64,000 bases of DNA from Corynebacterium sp. (GTDB taxonomy: Bacteria; Actinomycetota; Actinomycetes; Mycobacteriales; Mycobacteriaceae), in NCBI RefSeq assembly GCF_022712275.1, contig NZ_JALAGU010000033.1, positions 62,001-126,000 on the forward strand, written 5' to 3'. Both the position numbers and the translations under genes were made by a program. Shown piece by piece: positions 1 through 7,636 of the stretch (position 1 is its first letter; the number at the start of each line of letters is the position of its first letter). The notes below the pieces were generated by a model that had not been told where the DNA came from, made no database searches, and saw nothing but the letters and a program-made list of their open reading frames with translations.

Positions 1-62
1 CCGACGTCCGGCCTTTCACCCTCCGACCGTAGCCGTCACTACCCCGCTTAAGGAACAGTCAC

Positions 63-1115
63 ATGAGTGCCACCCCCACCGAACAGCCCGAGTTCACCAT
101 CTGGCCGGACCTCGCCAGCCGCGCCCTCGCCGGCTCCGTGATCTGGGCGTCCGACGAGGCCTTCGCCGAGCGCGAGAACCTCATCGCCGCCCACGAGCCC
201 GGCTTCGACCCCGACGAGTTCGGCAACAAGGGCAAGGTCTACGACGGCTGGGAGACCCGCCGCCGCCGTCACGACGAGATCGGCGGGCACGACTCCGCCA
301 TCGTGCGCCTCGGAGTCCCCGGTCAGATCAAGGGCATTGTCGTGGACACCGCCTGGTTCAAGGGCAACTTCCCGACCCAGATCGCCGTCCACGGTCTGAC
401 CTGCGACGAGTACCTCCCGGCCGAGGAGATCGCCGCCCTGCCGGACAGCGCCTGGACCACCCTGGTCCCCGTCAGCGACGCGAAGGGCGACCACAAGCAC
501 TACTTCGAGGTCTTCCCGGCCGGCGCCGCCGCCGAGCAGCGCTTCACCCACATCCGCCTCGACATGATCCCCGACGGCGGTATCGCCCGCCTGCGCGTCC
601 ACGGTCAGCCGGTGCCGGACCCCCGCTTCCTGGGCTGCACCATTGACCTCGCTGCAGTGGAGAACGGCGGTCGGGTCACCGACTGCACGAACATGTTCTA
701 CTCCAGCCCGAACAACGTCATATCCCTCGGACGCACCCGGAACATGGGTGAGGGCTGGGAGAACGCCCGCCGTCGTACCGAGGGTAATGACTCGGTCACC
801 GTGCAGCTCGCCGGTGAGGGCCGGGTGCGCTGGGTCGAGATCGACACCTCCTACTTCGTCTTCAACTCCCCCGGCGACGTCAGCCTCACCGGCATCACCG
901 CATCCGGCGAGGAGATCGAGCTGGTCGCGAAGACCCGCGCGCTGCCGGACACCCGTCACCGCTTCCTCGTCTCCGACCCGGCCGAGGCCGAGACCGGCCC
1001 GACCCCTGTGGTCGCGGTGCGCGCCGATGTCTACCCCGACGGCGGCATCGCCCGGCTGCGCGTGTGGGGTGACCTCACCGATGAGGGACGCACCACCGTC
1101 GAGGCCCGCTGGTAG
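63..1115 (+). CDS. alc: allantoicase
   Basis: Allantoicase hydrolyses allantoate to ureidoglycolate and urea, a late step of purine catabolism in the cytosol. The 350-residue product has the family's two tandem beta-sandwich repeats. The first, around residues 25-200, contains SDEAFAERENL (30-40) and DGWETRRRR (61-69). The second, from about 210, repeats the pattern as GEGWENARRR. Length is typical of the family. ATG at 63 follows AAGGAAC about 8 bases upstream. It is the only ureide gene at this end; the allantoinase expected next to it would lie left of the window. The link to the purine genes at 39.8-45.5 kb is by pathway, not by operon. Confidence 0.93.
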   Translation: MSATPTEQPEFTIWPDLASRALAGSVIWASDEAFAERENLIAAHEPGFDPDEFGNKGKVYDGWETRRRRHDEIGGHDSAIVRLGVPGQIKGIVVDTAWFKGNFPTQIAVHGLTCDEYLPAEEIAALPDSAWTTLVPVSDAKGDHKHYFEVFPAGAAAEQRFTHIRLDMIPDGGIARLRVHGQPVPDPRFLGCTIDLAAVENGGRVTDCTNMFYSSPNNVISLGRTRNMGEGWENARRRTEGNDSVTVQLAGEGRVRWVEIDTSYFVFNSPGDVSLTGITASGEEIELVAKTRALPDTRHRFLVSDPAEAETGPTPVVAVRADVYPDGGIARLRVWGDLTDEGRTTVEARW

Positions 1116-1143
1116 GCGTCCTCCTGCGTAAAGCACCTACTGG

Positions 1144-1179
1144 CTGAGGTACGCGGTCCGCCTGATTCGCGTACCTCAG
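1144..1179. terminator. 12-bp perfect inverted repeat after allantoicase
   Basis: CTGAGGTACGCG (1144-1155) and its exact reverse complement (1168-1179) flank a 12-base loop. It lies 29 bases after the allantoicase stop, so an intrinsic terminator is likely, although no T-run follows. The arms share the core GAGGT.CG/CGTACCTC with the hairpin at 2814-2837, so an operator function cannot be excluded. Confidence 0.5.
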
Positions 1180-1260
1180 ACAGTGGATATTCGGGGAGCG
1201 GGCGGGGGTGGTGACACACGTCTGTAACCCCTCCGTATCAGGGCTGCCTGACCCGCAGAA

Positions 1261-1273
1261 TATGATGACAGCC
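1261..1273 (+). promoter_or_regulatory. -10 box of a probably leaderless promoter
   Basis: TATGAT (1261-1266) ends seven bases before the ATG at 1274, and no Shine-Dalgarno sequence precedes that ATG. This spacing puts transcription start at or next to the start codon. GTGAC and GTAAC half-sites upstream (about 1210-1228) are weakly reminiscent of nitrogen-regulator boxes. Confidence 0.5.
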
Positions 1274-2797
1274 ATGACCGTCATCTATGATCCGACCAAG
1301 CCGGAGCGCAACCGCCCCGCCCCCCTGCCGGACGCCGAGGCCGAGACCCGCCTCTCCGCCCTCGCGGACCAGGCCCGCGCCGACATGGCGCTCATCGGCC
1401 ACAACCACGACTGGGTCCCCGCCCCGGCCGAGGGGGCGTACAACGTCCTCGTCCTCGGTGCCGGCCAGGCCGGTCTGGGCTCCGCCTTCGCCCTGTCGCG
1501 CCACCGCATCGGTGCGGTGAAGGTCATCGAGGGTGGCCCGGCCCACGAGGTCGGCTGCTGGACCCGCTACGCCCGCATGCACACGCTGCGCAGCCCGAAG
1601 AACATGAAGGGTATCGAGCTCGACATCCCGTCGCTGCACACCGAGCGCTGGTTCGAGGCGAAGTACGGCAAGGAGGCGTGGGATGCCACCGACCTGGTCC
1701 CCCGTGAGGACTGGAACGAGTACCTCACCTGGTACCGCGACGTCACCGGTGCGGACGTGGACTTCAACACCACCGTCACCGCCGTCCACAAGCCGGACGC
1801 GTCAGGTTACTTCACCGTCGTCGCCACCCGCGACGGTGAGCGGGTCGAGTACCGGGCCCGGCGCGTCATCTTCTCCCTCGGGCTCAAGGGTGGTGGCGGA
1901 ACCTTCCTGCCGCCGCTGGTCGAGAACCTGCCGGAGCATCTGCGCTTCCACACCGAGGACGACATCGACTTCAATGCCCTGGCCGGTAAGCGCGTCCTCG
2001 TGCTCGGCGGCGGTGCCTCCGGCTTCGACAACGCCTCCACGGCGCTGGAGGCCGGTGCCGCGTCGGTGGAGATGCACGTGCGCCGTTCCGACATCCCGCG
2101 CCAGAACTCGCTGCGCTGGATGGAATTCCCCGGCATGCAGGAGCACTTCTACGATCTGACCGACGAGCAGAAGTGGGAATTCTCCCTGTTCAACGGTGGT
2201 CTGCCGCAGCCGCCGACGCAGGCGTCCGTGTGGCGTGCCTTCTGCCACGGCAACTTCTCCATGCTCACCGACACCCGCTGGGCGGACGCGACCGTGCGCA
2301 CCACCGACGGTGTCGAGGAGGTCGTCGTCACCGACGACAAGGGTGTCGAGCACGTCGGCGACGTGGTCATCTCCGCCACCGGGTACGCCGTGGACCTGGG
2401 TCTGCGTCCGGAGCTGGAGGAGTTCCTCGACGACATCGCCCTGTGGTCCGACGAATTCGGCCCGGCCGAGGGGCACCCGATGGGCGGCTGCCCCTACCTG
2501 GGCGACGGTTTCCAGTTCCAGGCGAAGGACGCAGCATCCGCCGAGGCGAAGGAGTACATCCCCCGCCTGGTGCACCTGTCCACCGGTGCCCGTGCCTCCC
2601 ACGGTGTGGCCGGTAACCAGCTCTCCGGCATCTTCGCCGGTCTGACCCGCGTCGCGCAGCGGATCGCCACTGACATCACCAAGGAGAACTGGCCGACGTT
2701 CTTCGAGGAGTTCAAGGCCTTCGAGCACATCGAGATCGAGGAGGCCGGCCCGCACCGCGAGGGCGAGGCCTGGTACCCGGACGGCCCGCGGTACTGA
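1274..2797 (+). CDS. FAD/NAD(P)-dependent monooxygenase-like oxidoreductase
   Basis: A 507-residue flavoprotein of the class B flavin-monooxygenase type. GAGQAGLG (62-69) is the FAD-binding Rossmann motif and GGGASG near residue 244 the NAD(P)H-binding one. The ATGY-like sequence SATGYAVDLG lies near residue 370. ATG at 1274 was preferred over an earlier in-frame GTG (1208) because of the leaderless -10 spacing and because the N-terminal extension is not protein-like. It stands alone between allantoicase and a convergent gene pair. The substrate is not evident; a nitrogenous compound would suit the neighbourhood, but that is inference. Confidence 0.8.
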   Translation: MTVIYDPTKPERNRPAPLPDAEAETRLSALADQARADMALIGHNHDWVPAPAEGAYNVLVLGAGQAGLGSAFALSRHRIGAVKVIEGGPAHEVGCWTRYARMHTLRSPKNMKGIELDIPSLHTERWFEAKYGKEAWDATDLVPREDWNEYLTWYRDVTGADVDFNTTVTAVHKPDASGYFTVVATRDGERVEYRARRVIFSLGLKGGGGTFLPPLVENLPEHLRFHTEDDIDFNALAGKRVLVLGGGASGFDNASTALEAGAASVEMHVRRSDIPRQNSLRWMEFPGMQEHFYDLTDEQKWEFSLFNGGLPQPPTQASVWRAFCHGNFSMLTDTRWADATVRTTDGVEEVVVTDDKGVEHVGDVVISATGYAVDLGLRPELEEFLDDIALWSDEFGPAEGHPMGGCPYLGDGFQFQAKDAASAEAKEYIPRLVHLSTGARASHGVAGNQLSGIFAGLTRVAQRIATDITKENWPTFFEEFKAFEHIEIEEAGPHREGEAWYPDGPRY

Positions 2798-2813
2798 CCT
2801 CCGCCGTCAGGGC

Positions 2814-2837
2814 CGAGGTGCGGTATTCCGTACCTCG
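2814..2837. repeat. hairpin after the monooxygenase gene
   Basis: CGAGGTGCG and CGTACCTCG form a 9-bp stem with one G.T pair and a 6-base loop, just after the stop at 2797. The core matches the palindrome at 1144-1179, so related hairpins bracket the monooxygenase gene. Confidence 0.45.
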
Positions 2838-2873
2838 ACCCCTGGTATCCCGGTACTGACCGGCACTGTCTCA

Positions 2874-2934
2874 CCGGCAAGGACCCGTACGGGTGGTTTC
2901 AGCTCTCCGGACCACCCGTACGGGTCCTTGCCGG
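2874..2934. terminator. bidirectional terminator, 24-bp perfect stem
   Basis: Arms at 2874-2897 and 2911-2934 are exact reverse complements over 24 bases (core GACCCGTACGGGT), with a 13-base loop. It sits between convergent genes ending at 2797 (+) and 2959 (-), so it can stop both. No T-tract, as is usual in this GC-rich DNA. Confidence 0.75.
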
Positions 2935-2958
2935 AACAGCTGATGGATGAGTGACCGG

Positions 2959-3411
2959 TCAGTCCTCCCCCTCCGCGAGCCAGATCCCGGGGATGCCGGC
3001 GGCCTCTGAGACGGTCGTCGGTCGCGGAATGTCGATGACTGTCTCGATCCAGCTGATTCGACCTGGCACCGCAGCGGCGGCATGCGCTCTCACTGCATCC
3101 CCGGCCAGGTACTCCCAGATGAAGAGGTCGGCGAGATCCTCCTCGGTGGTCGACGAAAAAGCCCGGAGCCTCTGCCGCGCGGCGACGTCATAACCCAATA
3201 GTGCCCCGGCCTGTTCTCCGTCCGCCTCTTTCACGTGGAGAACCACCCGGAGAATGCCGTCGCTGAGGATCCACACCGCTGCGATACTCAGGGACACGCC
3301 CCGGTGCTCATCGGCAATGAGCGCCATTCTTTCCGGAAGGAGGTCAGCGAGCTTCGCCATGTCGTACTCGGACACTGCAGGGAACTCCCCGGTGAACTGG
3401 TTGTCGTACAC
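2959..3411 (-). CDS. hypothetical protein
   Basis: A 150-residue acidic protein that I do not recognise. It has no signal peptide and no membrane segment. The sequence alternates helix-like (EYDMAKLADLLPERMALIADE) and strand-like (AAVWILSDGILRVVLHV) stretches, so a small cytosolic alpha/beta fold is likely. It starts eight bases after the stop of the aquaporin gene upstream on the same strand and is probably co-transcribed with it. The gene ends before the strong convergent terminator at 2874-2934. No function can be assigned. Confidence 0.6.
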   Translation of the reverse strand: MYDNQFTGEFPAVSEYDMAKLADLLPERMALIADEHRGVSLSIAAVWILSDGILRVVLHVKEADGEQAGALLGYDVAARQRLRAFSSTTEEDLADLFIWEYLAGDAVRAHAAAAVPGRISWIETVIDIPRPTTVSEAAGIPGIWLAEGED

Positions 3412-3419
3412 CTGCTCAT

Positions 3420-4187
3420 CTACCCCTCGGCGCCGACGCGGGCCTCTTCCTCGGCCGGGGCGTCATCCTCGTCACCGGTGAGGAAGGCGTAGCTGATGCC
3501 GGCGATCGCCGCACCGACCAGCGGGGCGAGGATGAACACCCACACCTGCGACAGTGCGTCCCCACCGGCGTACCAGGCCACGCCGAGGGAGCGGGCGGGG
3601 TTCACCGAGGTGTTGGAGACCGGGATCGAGATGAGGTGGATCAGGGTCAGCGCCAGGCCGATGGCCAGCGGCGCGAACCCTACGGGAGCCTTCTTCGAGG
3701 TCGCGCCGAGGATCACCCAGAGGAAGACGGCGGTGAGCACGACCTCCGCGACGATCACTGCAGCCAGGGAGTAGCCGTCCGGGGAGTGCTCGCCGTAGCC
3801 GTTGGTGGCGAACCCGGATTCGGAGGCGCTGAACCCGTCCTTGCCGTTGGCGATGACGAAGAGGACGCCACCGGCGACCGCACCTCCGACGACCTGGGCG
3901 ATCCAGTAGGGGACGACCGCCGCCCACTCGACGCGCTTCGCGACAGCGCAACCGAGAGTGACGGCAGGGTTGAAGTGACCGCCGGAGATGTGGCCGACCG
4001 CATAGGCGCCGGTGACGACGGTGAGGCCGAAGGCCAGGGCTACACCGACGAAGCCGATGCCCATGTTGATGGTCCCGTCGGAGACGACCTTGGCGGCGAG
4101 GACGGCTGAACCGCAGCCGCCGAAGACGAGCCAGAAGGTGCCGAGGAACTCGGCCCAGAGGCGGTGGGTCATGGGAACAGGTGACAT
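3420..4187 (-). CDS. aqpZ: aquaporin (MIP family, AqpZ-type)
   Basis: A 255-residue membrane channel with the six-helix MIP fold. The two NPA loops are visible: GGHFNPAVTLG (N73-P74-A75) and SVNPARSLG (N196-P197-A198). H184 and R199 match selectivity-filter residues of the water-specific AqpZ branch, so water rather than glycerol is the expected substrate. The C-terminal tail (about 235-255) is acidic (GDEDDAPAEEEA). ATG at 4187 is preceded by AGGAG. Probably co-transcribed with the small gene ending at 2959. Osmotic function is inferred from family. Confidence 0.88.
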   Translation of the reverse strand: MSPVPMTHRLWAEFLGTFWLVFGGCGSAVLAAKVVSDGTINMGIGFVGVALAFGLTVVTGAYAVGHISGGHFNPAVTLGCAVAKRVEWAAVVPYWIAQVVGGAVAGGVLFVIANGKDGFSASESGFATNGYGEHSPDGYSLAAVIVAEVVLTAVFLWVILGATSKKAPVGFAPLAIGLALTLIHLISIPVSNTSVNPARSLGVAWYAGGDALSQVWVFILAPLVGAAIAGISYAFLTGDEDDAPAEEEARVGAEG

Positions 4188-4489
4188 GGTGTTACTCCTG
4201 TGGTGGAAGCGTCAGATGTGAAATGGTGCACTCCCAGACCATAGCCTTCTGTCCTGGGAAACATAACCCCCTGCCACATAGATGCTGTCCCTTTACCCAC
4301 GGGAAATACCGGTAACGGCCCTTTCACGTTCATGGCACAGCCCCGCAAAACCCGCCGCCTAGATTCAGTGGTGCCAGGGCGCGACGATGCCCCTGGACAT
4401 ACAGGACAGCGGCTCAGCCGGGTCTGCACGGCGTCGGGATGACGGAGCGAAAGACCGTAGGGGAAACCGCGTGACATGGAAGGACCACC
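4188..4489. promoter_or_regulatory. divergent intergenic region with a structured leader
   Basis: No gene is seen in these 302 bases between divergent aqpZ and the dioxygenase gene. TAGATT (4360-4365) is a reasonable -10 box for the plus-strand gene. The ~120-base leader after it can form a CCAGGG/CCCTGG hairpin (4374-4396) and a two-part stem, GGTCT (4421-4425) with AGACC (4452-4456) enclosing CGTC/GACG (4432-4444). I do not recognise a known riboswitch. Confidence 0.4.
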
Positions 4490-5557
4490 ATGGTTCAGAC
4501 CACCACGCCCACCGACAACGCAACCGTCACCGACACCAACGCCGAGCTCACCCTCGAGTCGACGATGGGTGGCATCGGCACCGAGACCACCGACCGTTCC
4601 GTCCCGGTCATCGACCTCGACAACTGGGACCTCACCGACGAGCAGTGGGACGCCAAGGCCGAGGAGTTCTGGGACGCCGCAACCACCATCGGCTTCTTCC
4701 AGCTGAAGAACTTCGGCATCACCAGGGCCGAGATCGAGGATGCCTTCGCCACCTCCGCCCGCTTCTTCGCCCTGCCGAAGGAGACCCTGGAGACCGTCGC
4801 CAAGCCGAAGGGCAGGAACGTCGGCTTCGAGCACAAGTCCCAGATCCGCCCCTCGACCGGCACCCCGGACGAGAAGGAGAGCTACCAGATCACCCGCCCG
4901 CTCATGGACGGCCTGTGGCTGGACGAGGACGCCAACCCCTCCATCGACGGTTTCAAGGACGCCTCCCTCGCTTTCGAAGCGAAGTGCCACGAGGTCGCCA
5001 TGCGCGTCCTCGAGTTCTTCGCCGTGAAGCTCGGCTTCGAACGTGACTACTTCCGCAAGGTCCACAACCCTGCCTCCGACCTGCACCAGTGCACCCTGCG
5101 GATGATCCACTACATGGCGTTGGACGCCAAGGACAACGTCGCCGACCCGAACGGCAACCCGGTCTGGCGGGCCGGAGCGCACACCGACTTCAACCTGCTC
5201 ACCCTGCTGTTCCAGACCGACGGCCAGTCCGGCCTGCAGGTCATGCCGGGTGCGGACGCCGGTCAGGACGTCCAGGCCTGGACCCCGGTCCCCGCCTTCA
5301 CCGACGTGCTGACCTGCAACATCGGCGACATGCTCATGCGCTGGTCCGATGACCGGCTGAAGTCCAACTTCCACCGTGTGAAGGCCGCCGACATCGGCGT
5401 CGACATACCCGAGCGTTACTCCATGCCCTACTTCGCCCAGGCCGACCGGGACGCCGTCATCGCCGGCCCCGAAGGCAGGTACGAGCCCATGACCGCCGGC
5501 GAGTACCTCGACATGCGCATCCAGGCGAACTTCGGCAAGGCCGAGTCCACGAAGTAG
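4490..5557 (+). CDS. isopenicillin N synthase-like Fe(II)/2-oxoglutarate dioxygenase
   Basis: A 355-residue non-haem iron oxygenase. The 2-His-1-carboxylate iron site is visible: H231 and D233 in GAHTDFNLL, and H295 in SNFHRVKA. R309 and S311 (ERYSMPYF) form the RxS motif that binds the 2-oxoglutarate carboxylate. Family members hydroxylate or demethylate small molecules, coupled to succinate and CO2 formation. It is followed after a palindromic repeat by an NCS2 nucleobase permease in the same direction, which suggests a nucleobase-like substrate; that is inference. A paralogue lies at 15671-16741. ATG at 4490 follows AAGGACC. Confidence 0.85.
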   Translation: MVQTTTPTDNATVTDTNAELTLESTMGGIGTETTDRSVPVIDLDNWDLTDEQWDAKAEEFWDAATTIGFFQLKNFGITRAEIEDAFATSARFFALPKETLETVAKPKGRNVGFEHKSQIRPSTGTPDEKESYQITRPLMDGLWLDEDANPSIDGFKDASLAFEAKCHEVAMRVLEFFAVKLGFERDYFRKVHNPASDLHQCTLRMIHYMALDAKDNVADPNGNPVWRAGAHTDFNLLTLLFQTDGQSGLQVMPGADAGQDVQAWTPVPAFTDVLTCNIGDMLMRWSDDRLKSNFHRVKAADIGVDIPERYSMPYFAQADRDAVIAGPEGRYEPMTAGEYLDMRIQANFGKAESTK

Positions 5558-5604
5558 GACGCCGGGAGGACGCTGCGTTCTCCCTCCCCGCTTCTTCCCC
5601 TGCG

Positions 5605-5670
5605 TCCGCATCACGCACCGTGAGGTCGGTTCACCCCACCGTGAACCGACCTGACGCAGCGTGATGCCGA
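5605..5670. repeat. dispersed intergenic palindrome, copy A
   Basis: One of six ~70-bp palindromic elements in the window. The outer arms GCATCACGC and GCGTGATGC are the family signature. In this copy the inner arms are also nearly perfect (TGAGGTCGGTTCA at 5621-5633 against TGAACCGACCTGA at 5642-5654). It lies between the dioxygenase stop and the downstream permease, where it could attenuate or terminate transcription. Confidence 0.8.
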
Positions 5671-5715
5671 TATCCCCCTTTCCGCTCAAGCGTTGACCTG
5701 CTCAGGAGCATCCCC

Positions 5716-7179
5716 ATGACTGCCACCATGCCCGCACAGGGTGAAACGACCGGCCGGACCACCGACAACACCGACAACACCGACAACACAGCCAACGTCG
5801 ATATCGGCTTCTCCACTGACGGATCCGCCGTCGACACGAACTTCGGCTGGCGCCACAACCTCGTCTTCGGCATCCAGCACATACTCATCATGTACGTCGG
5901 CTGCGTCTCCGTTCCGCTCGCCCTCGGCGCCGCACTCGGCCTCGACCAGGAGACCGTGGCAATGCTCGTCAACGCCGACCTCCTGGTCGCCGGCGTCATC
6001 ACCCTCATCCAGTCCCTCGGCGTCGGGAAGATCGCCGGCGGACGCATGCCCATCATCGGCGGTGCCGCCTTCGTGCAGGTCGCGTCCATGATCTCCATCG
6101 GCCAGACCTACGGGCTGCCCGCCATCTGGGGCTGCATGCTCGCCGGTGGCGTGATCGGACTGGTGCTGGCCTGGCCGTTCAGCAGACTGCTGAAGTACTT
6201 CCCGCCGCTGGTCACCGGGGCCGTGCTGCTGGTGCTCGGGGTCTCGCTCATCAGCGTCTCCGCCGGCCTGTTCGTCGGCCAGCCCACAGTGGGTGGCGAG
6301 GACAATCCGGACTACGCCCGCCCGCTCTACATCGGTATCGCCGCGATCGTCGTCATCGTCGCTGTCGCGCTGACCTGCCTGGCCCGAGGAGTCATCGCCA
6401 AGGCGTCGATGATCATCGCGACGGTCGTGGGCGTCCTCGTCTGCTGGCCCGCCGGCCTGCTGGACTTCTCCGGTGTCGGGGACGAGCCACTGTTCGCCCT
6501 GGTCAAGCCGTTCCACTTCGGCACCCCGGAGTTCCCCGTCGTCGGCGTGCTGTCGATGTCCGTGGTGATGATGTTCCTGTTCGCCGAGACCATCGCCAGC
6601 GTCTCCGCGCTGTCCGAGATCACCGGCAAGAAGATGACCCAGGGCGATGTCGCACGATCCCTCGTGGGGGACGCGGCGTCCGGCATCCTCGGCGGCATCT
6701 TCAACGGCTTCTTCGACACGGTCTTCAACCAGAACGTCGGTGCGGTGCGCACCACCCGCGTCCACTCCCGGTACGTCACCGCCACCGCCGGCGCGGTCCT
6801 GCTGGTCATGGGACTCATGCCTGTCACCGGCGCGGTCATCGCCGCACTGCCGGACCCGGTGATCGGCGGCATCTCGTTGATCCTTTTCACCTCGATCGCC
6901 GCGGTCGGCGTGAATACGTTGCGCAAGGTCGATCTGACGGACACCATCAACTCGACGATCATCGCCCTGGCCGTCGCGCTGGGCCTGTTGTCGAAGTTCT
7001 CCACCGGGATCTGGTCGAACTTCCCGGACTGGGCTCAGACACTGCTGTCCGACGGTGTGGTCCTCGCCGCGCTCGCCGCGTTCTTCCTCAACCTGCTGTT
7101 CAACCACACAGGTATCGCGGAGAAGGCCCGTGCCGCACGTAACGAGACCCGGCCCACCGCAGAATCACTGTTCCTCTGA
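5716..7179 (+). CDS. NCS2 nucleobase (xanthine/urate-type) permease
   Basis: A 487-residue membrane transporter of the NCS2/NAT family, with about 12-14 membrane segments. The TM1 QH motif (GIQHILIMY) and the signature QNVGAVRTTR are present; a QN start to that signature is typical of xanthine- or urate-type members. Residues 12-25 hold a short D-N-T repeat from a 9-bp DNA repeat (about 5762-5789). Proton-coupled purine uptake is the family role. It is not closely similar to the tandem NCS2 pair at 42.2-45.5 kb, so it may have another substrate. Confidence 0.88.
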   Translation: MTATMPAQGETTGRTTDNTDNTDNTANVDIGFSTDGSAVDTNFGWRHNLVFGIQHILIMYVGCVSVPLALGAALGLDQETVAMLVNADLLVAGVITLIQSLGVGKIAGGRMPIIGGAAFVQVASMISIGQTYGLPAIWGCMLAGGVIGLVLAWPFSRLLKYFPPLVTGAVLLVLGVSLISVSAGLFVGQPTVGGEDNPDYARPLYIGIAAIVVIVAVALTCLARGVIAKASMIIATVVGVLVCWPAGLLDFSGVGDEPLFALVKPFHFGTPEFPVVGVLSMSVVMMFLFAETIASVSALSEITGKKMTQGDVARSLVGDAASGILGGIFNGFFDTVFNQNVGAVRTTRVHSRYVTATAGAVLLVMGLMPVTGAVIAALPDPVIGGISLILFTSIAAVGVNTLRKVDLTDTINSTIIALAVALGLLSKFSTGIWSNFPDWAQTLLSDGVVLAALAAFFLNLLFNHTGIAEKARAARNETRPTAESLFL

Positions 7180-7231
7180 CAACCGTCGGCGATGTACCCT
7201 GACCAGTACATATCACTCCCAGGCAAGGTAC

Positions 7232-7636
7232 ATGGTGGACGTCATGAAGTTCCTCACCCGGCTCGCGGTCTCCCTGGCGTCCTCCGCCGTGGCGATCCTG
7301 CTCTGCGCACTGCTCATCGACCGGTTCACGCTGTCCTGGGGAGGCATCGTCGTCGCGGTCATCGTCTTCACGGTCGCCCAGCTGCTGCTCGCCCCTGCCG
7401 TCACGAAACTGGTCAGCCGCTACGCCGAAGGATTCGTCGGCGGTGCGGGACTGGTCTCCACTCTCCTGGCCCTGTGGATCGCCACGCTGCCGTCTGGTGG
7501 CCTGCGGATCCAGGGTGCCGGTACCTGGGTGATCGCCACGGTCCTCATGTGGGTATTCACCACCGCAGCGGCACTCATCATCACTGTGGTGCTCAGGAAG
7601 CGGGCAGGTCGCCACTCCGCGACAGCAGCGGAGTGA
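7232..7636 (+). CDS. small integral membrane protein (phage-holin/superfamily IV-like)
   Basis: A 134-residue protein with four predicted membrane helices (about residues 8-27, 32-52, 62-82 and 101-124), short loops and a basic C-terminus (RKRAGRHS). Small four-helix proteins of this type are common in actinobacteria and are often annotated as holin-like, without proof of function. ATG at 7232 has AAGG five bases upstream; an ATG at 7244 is also possible. Its last 44 bases overlap the 3' end of the convergent gene at 7593-9371. Confidence 0.6.
   Translation: MVDVMKFLTRLAVSLASSAVAILLCALLIDRFTLSWGGIVVAVIVFTVAQLLLAPAVTKLVSRYAEGFVGGAGLVSTLLALWIATLPSGGLRIQGAGTWVIATVLMWVFTTAAALIITVVLRKRAGRHSATAAE

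Noticed and set aside
1..62. Possible coding sequence at the left edge
   Set aside because: Too short to judge; only the ribosome-binding site of allantoicase is clear.
5686..7107. 473-codon minus-strand frame opposite the NCS2 permease, rich in Asp/His/Gly
   Set aside because: Complement of membrane-helix codons in high-GC DNA gives such frames; no start signal or domain.
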